Assembly (NCBI RefSeq): GCF_001747105.1
Contig: NZ_MDGQ01000005.1
Location: 2,170,001-2,234,000, forward strand
Source of the DNA: Roseivirga misakiensis
GTDB lineage: Bacteria; Bacteroidota; Bacteroidia; Cytophagales; Cyclobacteriaceae
Reading direction: 5' to 3'
Length of the DNA: 64,000 bases
A model generated the notes under the pieces. The model was given only the letters and a program-made list of their open reading frames with translations, had not been told where the DNA came from and made no database searches. Shown in pieces: positions 52,185-62,009 of this stretch. How positions within the stretch are numbered: the first letter of the stretch is position 1; each line of letters begins with the position of its first letter. The position numbers and the translations under genes are program-made.

Positions 52185-52976
52185 ATGTCAGTTTATTTAG
52201 CAGAGTTTATCGGCACCGCCATTCTTCTATATTTTGGTAATAGCATTAATGCGGCCACCACCCTAAAATTCTCATATGCCAAAGATTCTGGATGGATCAT
52301 TACCACCATTGGCTGGGGCTTAGCCGTAACCTTTGGCATTTATGCTGTTGGTGAAATAAGTGGCGCCCACCTCAACCCTGCTGTAACTACCTCGCTCGCG
52401 ATCGCTGGAGAACTCGAATGGAGTCTTGTTCCAGGCTATATTATCGCTCAGGTATTGGGTGCTATGCTAGGAGCTTCTCTTACATGGGTGCAATACTTAC
52501 CTCACTGGGGAAAAACTGAAGATCAAGGCGCAAAGCTTGGTGTGTTTTGTACCAGCGGTGCCATAGATCAAAAAGGATCAAACCTTGTCAGCGAAATGCT
52601 TGGCACCATGATTCTAATCTTTGGACTTTTGATGATAGGCGCGAATAAGTTTACCGAAGGTTTGAACCCACTTGTTGTCGGAGGACTCATAGCCATCATA
52701 GGTATGGCACAAGGTGGTTCAACGGGTTATGCCATTAACCCTGCTAGGGATTTTGGTCCGCGTCTCACACATTTTTTGTTACCCATCAAAGGAAAAGGAG
52801 ACTCAAACTGGGCCTATAGCTGGGTTCCTGTAGTGGGTCCAATTATTGGTGGAGGAACAGGCGCTGCACTTTATTACATAGCTTTTAAAGATGGTGTTCA
52901 TATTCTCGGCTGGATTAGCATTGCACTTTGCGCTTTAGCAGTTATTTACGCTATCTACGAAGAGTACAAAAACTGA
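52185..52976 (+). CDS. Aquaglyceroporin (MIP family)
   Basis: A membrane channel for water or glycerol of 263 residues and six helices. The two pore loops are GAHLNPAVTT and GYAINPARDFGPR; the Asp after the second NPAR is the mark of the glycerol-conducting GlpF group. No glycerol kinase is nearby, so it may serve osmotic or glycerol uptake. It begins 50 bp after the SRP RNA. Confidence 0.92.
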   Translation: MSVYLAEFIGTAILLYFGNSINAATTLKFSYAKDSGWIITTIGWGLAVTFGIYAVGEISGAHLNPAVTTSLAIAGELEWSLVPGYIIAQVLGAMLGASLTWVQYLPHWGKTEDQGAKLGVFCTSGAIDQKGSNLVSEMLGTMILIFGLLMIGANKFTEGLNPLVVGGLIAIIGMAQGGSTGYAINPARDFGPRLTHFLLPIKGKGDSNWAYSWVPVVGPIIGGGTGAALYYIAFKDGVHILGWISIALCALAVIYAIYEEYKN

Positions 52977-53170
52977 AGCTTACAACAGTAGCAACTAGAA
53001 TATTCTCAAATTAACTTTCCAGCGGTGCTCAGTTCTACCGCCATTATTCTATCCAAAAATGTAACAACTTTCTCATTTTGGGAACGATTCCATAGCGAAA
53101 ATTCCGTTTAAACGGCTGTTTGAGCAGTGGCAGGCTATTTGAATACAATTTACGGACGACACGAATAGCT

Positions 53171-53326
53171 ATGATTACTGACGATTCCCTTCTTCACCGA
53201 AGAAAACGACGAACTAATGGAAGTGGTAGAAAAAAGCACTGGACCATCACAGCCTTTTTTATCATTATCACCTCTGTTATGTTGTTGAATGTAGTTCGCA
53301 TAATAGATAAGGTGCTATTAATCTAG
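53171..53326 (+). CDS. Possible small membrane peptide
   Basis: The 51-codon frame gives a basic N-terminus (LLHRRKRRTNGSGRKKHW) and one membrane helix (TITAFFIIITSVMLLNVVRI), a plausible small membrane protein. It ends inside a perfect 11-bp hairpin (53307-53334). No promoter box or family is recognised, so its reality is uncertain. Confidence 0.4.
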   Translation: MITDDSLLHRRKRRTNGSGRKKHWTITAFFIIITSVMLLNVVRIIDKVLLI

Positions 53327-53334
53327 CACCTTAT
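53307..53334. terminator. Hairpin between the small gene and ssb
   Basis: The stem ATAAGGTGCTA / TAGCACCTTAT with a 6-base loop lies between two converging genes and could terminate both. Confidence 0.65.
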
Positions 53335-53375
53335 TTCTCGCTTTTTCAATGACATCATATCACGGGTGGTCAGCA

Positions 53376-53714
53376 TTACTTTTTACCACCTAGCATTAAC
53401 ATTTCATTGAGGTTAATTTCAGTCACAAAACGCTTCTCCCCTGCCTTATTTTCATAAGACCTATGGATGAGTTTACCTTCCAAGGCTACTTCTTGTCCCT
53501 TAGTTAAATATTCTGCTGCTAGATCGCCCACCTTACCCCATGCTACAATGTTGTGCCATTGGGTATCCTCTATCTTTTCACCTTCACTGTTCCTGTAACT
53601 GTCCGTAGTAGCGATGGAAAATGTCGTAATAGTTTTACCCGAATTAAGGGTTCTTGTTTCAGGGTTCTGGCCAAGGCGTCCGATTAACTGTACACGATTT
53701 CTTAGATTTTGCAT
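53376..53714 (-). CDS. ssb: Single-stranded DNA-binding protein, short form
   Basis: A single OB-fold SSB of 112 residues from the ATG at 53714 (MQNLRNRVQLIGRLGQNPET). Family markers are TTFSIATTDSY, TQWHNIVAWGKVGDLAAEYL and GQEVALEGKLIHRSYE. It ends right after the fold (LNEMLMLGGKK) and lacks the disordered linker and acidic DDxxPF tip that recruit repair and replication proteins, so it is probably a secondary SSB and not the main one. Confidence 0.92.
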   Translation of the reverse strand: MQNLRNRVQLIGRLGQNPETRTLNSGKTITTFSIATTDSYRNSEGEKIEDTQWHNIVAWGKVGDLAAEYLTKGQEVALEGKLIHRSYENKAGEKRFVTEINLNEMLMLGGKK

Positions 53715-53910
53715 GATTATCAATTTTAAGTTTAGAATTTGAATTGGCGTCTTTCCGATGTCTCGAATTGACAGCAGCAAAGTTGGATGGGGCTCTGCTG
53801 TTTATTCGGTTCTTAAACATTTATAGTCGATTAACTTTCATTTGTAAACGTTTGTAATTGGATATATCATTGTTTCTCAGTAATTTATATTCATACCAGA
53901 AACTAGGTTA

Positions 53911-54273
53911 ATGGAAGAAAAAAAGTGTTTGGAATGTGGGAAGCCTGTATTTGGCCGACGAGATAAAAAGTTCTGTGACGATCAATGCCGCAATACTTAT
54001 AACAATAAGCAGAACGCAGACAGCAATAACTATGTGCGAAATGTTCACAATATTCTCCGAAAGAACAGGCGAATTTTGGAGGAGTTGAACCCAAAGGGCA
54101 AATCAAAAACTAGTCGCTCTAAGTTGAATGAAAAAGGCTTCGATTTTAATTACCATACAAGCACTTACACCACCAAGGCTGGCGCTACCTACTTTTTTTG
54201 CTATGAATATGGCTACCTACCTATAGAAGGCGACTACTTTGCCTTGGTAAAAAAGCAGGAATATGTGAATTAA
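53911..54273 (+). CDS. Zinc-ribbon protein, DUF2116-like
   Basis: The 120-residue protein begins with a four-Cys zinc ribbon (CLECGKPVFGRRDKKFCDDQC), then a basic helix (NVHNILRKNRRILEELNPKG) and a C-terminal part conserved in Bacteroidota (GFDFNYHTSTYTTKAGATYF, YEYGYLPIEGDYFALVKK). It is small, cytoplasmic and probably binds nucleic acid or protein. No partner is nearby. Confidence 0.85.
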   Translation: MEEKKCLECGKPVFGRRDKKFCDDQCRNTYNNKQNADSNNYVRNVHNILRKNRRILEELNPKGKSKTSRSKLNEKGFDFNYHTSTYTTKAGATYFFCYEYGYLPIEGDYFALVKKQEYVN

Positions 54274-54345
54274 ATGATCGTATTCTAAACCGCTTTACAA
54301 CCGTTTTTTCAAATGTGGTGTCAAAGAAACAGAACCATAACAATC

Positions 54346-55152
54346 ATGAAGAAACTCGTTTACCTATTGCCAATTCTTTTTGTGGCGTTATCCTGTGAAA
54401 ATGGAATTACGCCTATTGAAATCGATCACTTCAATGTCCAACAGATCGTTGATAATACCAATAGCGATTATATTCAAACCGAAGATTTTACTTACGACGA
54501 TCAAAACCGACTTATCTCGGTTAGGAGAAAAGTGACATCGGACATTGATTTTACATCGGATGGTGAGCTAGTCGAGTTCAAGTACGAGGGCGATCGGCTT
54601 ATAGAAAAGACACACAAGTATTTACCCAGCGACACGGCTTTTCAAAAAACCAATTACACTTATCTCAACGATGGAAGACTTCATCAAGAGCTTCTCTCCT
54701 ATGCCTATTCTGGTGAAATGAATGTGGAATGGATCAACGAATACACTTATAATGCTGAAGGACAAGTTGTTGGGAAAATATCCTATAACCCGAACTCCAT
54801 AGATACCCAAACCTCGAATAAATATTTTTGGCAAGGCGATAACGTTCAAAAAATTGAGCATTACTATGGCAAGACTTTGATTCATGAATCTACCTACACT
54901 TATGACAATGCGTTTAACTATAAACGAGGAAACCCCTATTTCTATAACTATGAATTTGATATAGCCAATAAAAACAATGTGACTCAAGTTCGTTATAAGG
55001 ATTACTCTGGGCTTCTAGATTTAGCTTGCAACCCATGTAGCTACTCCTATGAGTATAACGATCGCTTACTACCAATTAAAGTGATGAGCACTTCTGGGTT
55101 TTTCCAGTCTCTCTCGATTTCTTACGCTATAATAGACTCTGGTATCAACTGA
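54346..55152 (+). CDS. Lipoprotein with YD-like repeats
   Basis: A 268-residue lipoprotein with signal MKKLVYLLPILFVALSC and Cys near 17. The mature protein is built of strand-turn units such as EDFTYDDQNRLISVRRK, NEYTYNAEGQVVGKISYN and STYTYDNAFNYK, which resemble the YD/RHS-type repeats of many Bacteroidota surface proteins. There are no catalytic motifs. I start at the ATG at 54346, which opens the signal; the frame extends 11 codons upstream. Confidence 0.78.
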   Translation: MKKLVYLLPILFVALSCENGITPIEIDHFNVQQIVDNTNSDYIQTEDFTYDDQNRLISVRRKVTSDIDFTSDGELVEFKYEGDRLIEKTHKYLPSDTAFQKTNYTYLNDGRLHQELLSYAYSGEMNVEWINEYTYNAEGQVVGKISYNPNSIDTQTSNKYFWQGDNVQKIEHYYGKTLIHESTYTYDNAFNYKRGNPYFYNYEFDIANKNNVTQVRYKDYSGLLDLACNPCSYSYEYNDRLLPIKVMSTSGFFQSLSISYAIIDSGIN

Positions 55153-55217
55153 TTTGAAGTCAATTTTTCATTGCTGAAACTAAATGGTTCTTGGTGGTTT
55201 TCAATCATTAAAAACGC

Positions 55218-55225
55218 TAGATTTG
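55218..55225 (+). promoter_or_regulatory. -7 promoter box of the transaldolase gene
   Basis: TAGATTTG lies 28 bp before the ATG at 55254 and matches TAnnTTTG. The -33 element is ambiguous. Confidence 0.5.
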
Positions 55226-55253
55226 TAGCATCCAAACCTAGAAAAATTTAGCA

Positions 55254-55910
55254 ATGAAATTCTTTATCGATACAGCAAATCTGAGTGACATTCAAGAGGC
55301 ATATGACCTTGGCGTTTTAGATGGTGTGACTACCAACCCATCGCTAATGGCAAAAGAGGGCATTTCTGGTCAAGAAAACGTTATGGCGCATTACAAAGCC
55401 ATTTGCGATATAGTAGATGATAATGTGAGTGCGGAAGTTATTGCGACTGATTTTGACGGTATGGTAAAAGAAGGTACTGAACTTGCCAAAATCGATGACA
55501 AGATTGTGGTAAAAGTGCCTATGATTAAAGATGGCGTAAAAGCCATAAAGCATTTCACGAACCAAGGCATAAGAACTAATTGCACATTAGTGTTTTCTGC
55601 AGGGCAGGCCTTATTAGCGGCGAAAGCGGGTGCTTCTTATGTATCTCCTTTCATTGGCCGACTAGACGATATCAGTTATGATGGTTTGCAACTGATCGAT
55701 CAGATCGTAAACATCTATCAGAACTATGGTTTTACTACTGAAGTACTTGCGGCTTCCATCAGACACACCATGCACTTAATCCAGTGTTCAGAGATTGGTG
55801 CCGATGTAGTTACTTGTCCTTTAAATGTGATCACAAGTCTATTAAACCACCCCTTAACTGATTCTGGCCTTGCAAAATTCCTAGCGGATCATGCCAAGTC
55901 AAATGGATAA
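55254..55910 (+). CDS. fsa: Transaldolase / fructose-6-phosphate aldolase, short type
   Basis: A 218-residue TIM-barrel enzyme of the small transaldolase family. It moves dihydroxyacetone units in the pentose phosphate pathway or splits fructose 6-phosphate. Motifs: [35 protein letters not shown], the Schiff-base Lys in [12 protein letters not shown], and [13 protein letters not shown]. The length and sequence fit the TalC/Fsa subgroup; transaldolase activity is more likely in most bacteria with this form. The small following gene overlaps or closely follows its end. Confidence 0.92.
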   Translation: MKFFIDTANLSDIQEAYDLGVLDGVTTNPSLMAKEGISGQENVMAHYKAICDIVDDNVSAEVIATDFDGMVKEGTELAKIDDKIVVKVPMIKDGVKAIKHFTNQGIRTNCTLVFSAGQALLAAKAGASYVSPFIGRLDDISYDGLQLIDQIVNIYQNYGFTTEVLAASIRHTMHLIQCSEIGADVVTCPLNVITSLLNHPLTDSGLAKFLADHAKSNG

Positions 55911-55962
55911 AACCTTTTCGCAAACGACGGGTTATTTGAATAATTCGAAGGATCGCGAAAAG

Positions 55963-56166
55963 ATGTACATCATTAAAGTAAAGGGTAAAGCAAAAATTCC
56001 GGACTACATACAGTTACGAGATGAGAATTTTGTACTGATAGCTTATTTCAGAGCAGACCGCCCTTTAAAAAAATTGGAGAAGTATGGACTTGAAGGCAAG
56101 GAAGTTGCGTTAGAAGAAGTAATTAATAACTTGCCTTTTGGTAAACTTCAAAAATTAGAGATCTAA
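55963..56166 (+). CDS. Small protein of unknown function before ftsE
   Basis: A basic protein of 67 residues from the ATG at 55963 (MYIIKVKGKAKIPDYIQLRD), or 87 residues from the ATG at 55903, which would overlap the transaldolase end. It has strands then a short helix (FRADRPLKKLEKYGLEGKEV) and no signal. The stop is 1 bp before ftsE, so the two are almost certainly co-transcribed. Function unknown. Confidence 0.7.
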   Translation: MYIIKVKGKAKIPDYIQLRDENFVLIAYFRADRPLKKLEKYGLEGKEVALEEVINNLPFGKLQKLEI

Positions 56167-56167
56167 G

Positions 56168-56860
56168 ATGCCCTTTTCAGGTGAACCCATTGTTCAGATA
56201 ACCAACGCTAGTATTTTTCAAGAAGACAAAACAGTGCTCAATGATGTAAACTTGAGTGTTGAAAAAGGTGAATTTGTCTATCTGATCGGGCGTACTGGAA
56301 GTGGAAAAAGTTCGCTCTTGAAAACACTCTATTGCGATATACCACTGCATATGGGGAATATCAAGGTAGCAGGATTTGACATCGATAAAATCAAAAGAAA
56401 GGAAATCCCTCTTTTAAGAAGAAAGCTTGGTATTGTTTTTCAAGACTTTCAACTTCTACAAGACCGTAGTGTAGCAGAGAATATTTACTTTGTGATGAAA
56501 GCCACAGGTTGGAAAGACAAAAGCAAGATGAAAAGCCGTCTCTCTAATGTGCTCATGCGAGTTGGCCTAGGAGCGGTTGCCACTAAAATGCCTCATCAAC
56601 TGTCTGGTGGTGAACAACAACGTGTCGTTATTGCACGGGCTTTGGTCAATGAACCATCAATTTTAATTGCAGATGAGCCAACAGGAAACCTAGACCCAGA
56701 AGTTTCAGATGGCATTTTCAAAACATTTGAAGAAATTAATAAAAGTGGGACTGCCGTTCTGATGGCCACCCATGACTTCAAGATTATTGAAAACTATCCT
56801 AAAAGAACCCTAAGGTGCGAAAAAGGGAGCGTTTTTGATTCCGCAGCTACGCCAGCTTAG
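56168..56860 (+). CDS. ftsE: Cell division ABC transporter ATP-binding protein FtsE
   Basis: An ABC ATPase of 230 residues. Walker A GRTGSGKSS, Q-loop VFQDFQLLQDRSV, signature HQLSGGEQQRVVIA, Walker B ILIADEPTG and the switch His in ATHDF are intact. FtsE with FtsX regulates peptidoglycan hydrolases at the division site. ftsX is not adjacent here, though the MacB/FtsX-type permeases elsewhere use similar ATPases, so a role with them cannot be ruled out. Confidence 0.88.
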   Translation: MPFSGEPIVQITNASIFQEDKTVLNDVNLSVEKGEFVYLIGRTGSGKSSLLKTLYCDIPLHMGNIKVAGFDIDKIKRKEIPLLRRKLGIVFQDFQLLQDRSVAENIYFVMKATGWKDKSKMKSRLSNVLMRVGLGAVATKMPHQLSGGEQQRVVIARALVNEPSILIADEPTGNLDPEVSDGIFKTFEEINKSGTAVLMATHDFKIIENYPKRTLRCEKGSVFDSAATPA

Positions 56861-56861
56861 A

Positions 56862-57419
56862 TTACATAGAAAGTCCTACTTCTTTTCTCATTTCCTCGGG
56901 AAGTCTATCACTTTCGAGAATATCTAATTCACTATTGATCAGGTGTATTTTCTGCCTTAAGATATGAATCAACCTATCTAGAACTTCCTCCGATTGTTGG
57001 CTTTCCAAGAACACATTTTTTAGATCGGAATAGAGCACGTCTAAATTCTTAATTTCAGCTTCTAGGTAGTCAAACTGTGCATCTTCTTCCACCCCTTCGA
57101 GTTTTGAGATTTTGTTGGAAATAATGGATGAGTAAAACGTTTCTAGTTCTTCGAACTTTTCTAGGTTCGCTGTCTCTAATAAAGCTTGTTGTTCGTCAAT
57201 ATTTGGTGATACCTGGTCTTGGTTTGGCCTATCGATCAATAAAAAGGTTACTGCACCTACCAATAAAAAGACGGCTGCTTTCCAGTACCAAAGCTGATTG
57301 GTTGTCTTAGGTTCTAAATCTCGCTCAATCGCATTCCAGACATTATCGGATGGTGACTTATCGTCAAACTCCGCTCTGTTATTACGGATGAAATTTTCCA
57401 AATTATCTTTACCCTGCAT
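56862..57419 (-). CDS. Putative anti-sigma factor
   Basis: The 185-residue protein has a soluble N-terminus (LENFIRNNRAEFDDKSPSDN, VWNAIERDL), one membrane helix (WKAAVFLLVGAVTFLLID) and a long helical, acidic periplasmic part (YSDLKNVFLESQQSEEVLDR). The layout, the 11-bp overlap with the ECF sigma gene and the DNVWNAIERDL segment often found in Bacteroidota anti-sigma partners make it a likely membrane anti-sigma factor. Confidence 0.7.
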   Translation of the reverse strand: MQGKDNLENFIRNNRAEFDDKSPSDNVWNAIERDLEPKTTNQLWYWKAAVFLLVGAVTFLLIDRPNQDQVSPNIDEQQALLETANLEKFEELETFYSSIISNKISKLEGVEEDAQFDYLEAEIKNLDVLYSDLKNVFLESQQSEEVLDRLIHILRQKIHLINSELDILESDRLPEEMRKEVGLSM

Positions 57420-57969
57420 ATTTTAAATCCTCCTTTAAAATCTCTCTCAATTTTTTCTTAGATCGGTTAAACTGTGACTTAGATGTTGACTCGGTTACTC
57501 CAAGTATTTCTCCTATCTCCTTGTGATCATACCCCTCCAACAAATAGAGTGTTAATACTAAACGATACCCATCTGGAAGTCTTGAGATCCCCTCATTAAC
57601 AACGGAAACTTCATATGATAAATCTTGACCATCTTGGTTTTCGATCTCCAGATCATACGCTCCAATATCCTCTACAGACTCTAAGTCTAACCTTCTTTTT
57701 TTAACCAAGTTGATCGCATTATTTACCACGATCCGCTTTAACCAACTACCAAAAGAGGCTGTACCCTTATAGTTTTTTAAGTTCTTAAAAGCACTCAAAA
57801 AAGACTCTTGAAGCACATCTTCAGCATCCATATCGCTATTGGTAATTCTCAAACAAGTATTGTACATAGCTTTAGAATAGAGTTTATACAACTCATACTG
57901 CGCCATGCGCTCTCCCGCGAGGCACCGATCAATTATCGCTTGATGAATATTTTGGTATCCGGTTTCCAA
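57409..57969 (-). CDS. ECF sigma factor
   Basis: An RNA polymerase sigma factor of the ECF type, 186 residues. Region 2 is YKLYSKAMYNTCLRITNSDM, DAEDVLQESFLSAFKNL; region 4 is GISRLPDGYRLVLTLYLLEG, YDHKEIGEILGVTESTSKSQ. The start is TTG at 57969 (ETGYQNIHQAIIDRCLAGE), because the conserved IIDRCLAGE begins there; the next ATG is 21 codons later. It forms a pair with the membrane protein gene downstream. Confidence 0.92.
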   Translation of the reverse strand: METGYQNIHQAIIDRCLAGERMAQYELYKLYSKAMYNTCLRITNSDMDAEDVLQESFLSAFKNLKNYKGTASFGSWLKRIVVNNAINLVKKRRLDLESVEDIGAYDLEIENQDGQDLSYEVSVVNEGISRLPDGYRLVLTLYLLEGYDHKEIGEILGVTESTSKSQFNRSKKKLREILKEDLKYAG

Positions 57970-58034
57970 TGGCTAAAATCATTCTAAAGACAGCATTCGA
58001 TCTTTAGGGTTGCATCAAGAAAGTTAAGCATAAA

Positions 58035-58059
58035 AAAAGCTCCAACAAGTGGAGCTTTT
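58035..58059 (-). terminator. Terminator of the TPR-protein gene
   Basis: The stem AAAAGCTCCA / TGGAGCTTTT with a 5-base loop and T tracts lies 28 bp after the TPR gene stop and just upstream of the ECF sigma gene. Confidence 0.8.
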
Positions 58060-58086
58060 ATGCTTTTATTTTAGTGACAAGGCAAC

Positions 58087-58782
58087 TTATCCTTTGTTCA
58101 ATCCTTCTAAGCTATTCTTAGCAGCCTCAAATTCTGGGCTAAGCGTGAGTGCTTTATTAAACTGCACTTTAGCCTCCTCATTATTACCCTGCTCTACGGC
58201 CATCAATCCACGTAGGTTTGCAATGGCCGCTGCAAAAGGGATTTGCTGTACTGAGCCATCGCTTTTGTTTAGAGAGATTTTATCTTCCGCTTTAATTTTT
58301 GATTCAATCGTGGCCAAATTAGTTTCTGACTCCGTAAATCTTTTTAAAGCGTATTGTAAGTAAGCAATTTGATACTGAACATTTACATTTTCAGTTCTTA
58401 GCCAAAGCTTTTCATAATACTCGACAGCCTTATCATATAGTCTTAAATTTTCATAGCTCAAGGCCACGATCTCTAAGGCTATTTCATTATTTGGATATCG
58501 CTCTAGCATGTCTAACGAAACTAAAGCACTTGAAGTGTATTGCTGACTGTTGTAGTACAACTCAGAAAGCGTTCTCATAGCGGAAGAGTCATTTGGATTG
58601 AGTACCAAAATCTCGTACAACGCGTGCTTAGTTAAAAACGCATCATTATACTTCTGAGACCTTTCAAATAACGCTAAAGCTTTTGCATATTCATTTGACA
58701 AGTAAGTACTGTCTTGTGCCAATGCGCTGACACTTGTTAACATTAGCCCTAGAGCCAACACAAAAAACTTAATCTTCTTCAT
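58087..58782 (-). CDS. Exported tetratricopeptide-repeat protein
   Basis: The 231-residue protein has a signal peptide (MKKIKFFVLALGLMLTSVSA) and five or six TPR units, for instance HALYEILVLNPNDSSAMRTL, LRLYDKAVEYYEKLWLRTEN and VEQGNNEEAKVQFNKALTLS. It is periplasmic and probably a protein-protein scaffold. It follows the CCA-adding enzyme by 19 bp in the same direction. Confidence 0.85.
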   Translation of the reverse strand: MKKIKFFVLALGLMLTSVSALAQDSTYLSNEYAKALALFERSQKYNDAFLTKHALYEILVLNPNDSSAMRTLSELYYNSQQYTSSALVSLDMLERYPNNEIALEIVALSYENLRLYDKAVEYYEKLWLRTENVNVQYQIAYLQYALKRFTESETNLATIESKIKAEDKISLNKSDGSVQQIPFAAAIANLRGLMAVEQGNNEEAKVQFNKALTLSPEFEAAKNSLEGLNKG

Positions 58783-58801
58783 TTTATGTTTCGTAAATAA
58801 T

Positions 58802-60226
58802 TTATCTCAGTGGTTTAACAACATTCAGGCCATGTTCCCTACCTAGTTCGAGCATATATTCATGCGCTTGATCAAATTCGTTTCTGATTTTTCCTTCCAA
58901 AACCGCCTCTTTCAACGCCTCTTTAATATCCCCAATCGTTTTTCCTGGTTTAAGGCCAAAGGTAGACATAATCATCTGCCCAGTAATAACTGGCTGAAAG
59001 TTACGAACTTTATCCTTTTCTTCTACAGCCACCATTCGGCTTTCCACCTTATCAAAGTTTTGAAGGTACCTTTTAACCTTATTATTATTCTTGGAAGTGA
59101 TATCAGCTCTACAGAGCATCATCAAATCATCAATATCGTCCCCAGCTTCAAAGAGTAATCGACGGACAGCAGAATCTGTAATCTCATCTTTTACCAAAGC
59201 AATAGGTCTTAAATGGAGTTTTACTAATTTTTGCACGTAACGCATAGACTCACCCATAGGAAGTTTCAGCCTACGGAAAATACCTGGTGTCATGCGCGCA
59301 CCTTTGTCTTCGTGACCGTGAAATGTCCACCCCACCTTCTTATTGAAGCGTTTTGTAGCTGGCTTGGCAATATCGTGCATTATGGCAGCCCAACGTAACC
59401 AAAGGCTGTCTGTGTTTTGGCTTATATTATCTAGGACTTGAAGCGTATGATAAAAATTATCCTTATGCGATTTATCTTCAATACTATCGACTCCCTGTAG
59501 TGCCACAAGTTCTGGAAAAACCTCTTTTAATAAGCCACAGTAAAAAAGCAGTTTAAAACCATATGAAGGTTCATCGGACAGAATGATCTTATTCAATTCT
59601 ACAATAATTCGCTCTTGAGAAATGATCTTAATCCGATCTTTCATATCGATAATCCCCTGAAAGGTGTCGGCATCAATATCGAATTTTAGCTGTGAAGCAA
59701 ATCGAATAGCGCGCATCATTCTTAAAGGGTCATCGGAGAAAGTCGTCTTTGGGTCCAGCGGTGTTTTAATCAGCTTTTCCTTTAAATCCTCTACACCACC
59801 AAATGGATCGACTAACTCCCCGTAAGAATCCTTATTCAGGCTTATGGCCATGGCATTAATGGCGAAATCTCTCCTATTCTGATCGTCTTCTAAGGTGCCG
59901 TTTTCAACGATCGGTTTTCGCGAGTCTCTTTGATAAGATTCTTTACGCGCCCCGACAAATTCTAACTCCAGATCATCGGTTTTGATCATAGCTGTACCGA
60001 AGTTCTTAAACACGGAAAGCGGATACTGACCTCCTAAAGATTTTTTGACCGCTTTTGCCAGCTCTATGCCACTACCGACACAAACAAAATCGATATCCTT
60101 AGAGGGGCGTTTCAGCAGAATATCTCTAACATAACCGCCGACTACATATGTCTCTAAGCCCTCATTATGAGCGACTTCACTTATCGTTTTAAAAACGGGG
60201 TCTTTGAGCTTATGGGCAAGATTCAT
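58802..60226 (-). CDS. cca: CCA tRNA nucleotidyltransferase
   Basis: This enzyme adds CCA to tRNA 3' ends, essential here because the tRNA genes in the window do not encode CCA. The 474 residues have the nucleotidyltransferase core (YVVGGYVRDILL, KDIDFVCVG with the metal Asp pair, RRDFAINAMAI, FSDDPLRMMRAIRFASQL) and a C-terminal HD domain (WLRWAAIMHDIAKPATK, FHGHEDKGARM), so it may also act as a phosphohydrolase. A good promoter precedes it. Confidence 0.95.
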   Translation of the reverse strand: MNLAHKLKDPVFKTISEVAHNEGLETYVVGGYVRDILLKRPSKDIDFVCVGSGIELAKAVKKSLGGQYPLSVFKNFGTAMIKTDDLELEFVGARKESYQRDSRKPIVENGTLEDDQNRRDFAINAMAISLNKDSYGELVDPFGGVEDLKEKLIKTPLDPKTTFSDDPLRMMRAIRFASQLKFDIDADTFQGIIDMKDRIKIISQERIIVELNKIILSDEPSYGFKLLFYCGLLKEVFPELVALQGVDSIEDKSHKDNFYHTLQVLDNISQNTDSLWLRWAAIMHDIAKPATKRFNKKVGWTFHGHEDKGARMTPGIFRRLKLPMGESMRYVQKLVKLHLRPIALVKDEITDSAVRRLLFEAGDDIDDLMMLCRADITSKNNNKVKRYLQNFDKVESRMVAVEEKDKVRNFQPVITGQMIMSTFGLKPGKTIGDIKEALKEAVLEGKIRNEFDQAHEYMLELGREHGLNVVKPLR

Positions 60227-60249
60227 TCGGGGTAATTCTTAAAAGCACG

Positions 60250-61997
<1,748 letters not shown>

Positions 61998-62009
61998 TTT
62001 TTAGAGAAG

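Larger units (their letters stand above)
52977..53375. other. Intergenic region with one possible small gene
   Basis: The 399 bases between the aquaglyceroporin and ssb hold a possible 51-residue membrane peptide gene (53171-53326) ending in a hairpin. I see nothing else in 52977-53170. Confidence 0.5.

Noticed and set aside
52010-52240. A 76-codon frame across the SRP RNA
   Set aside because: It overlaps the structured RNA, its promoter and the start of the aquaporin gene.
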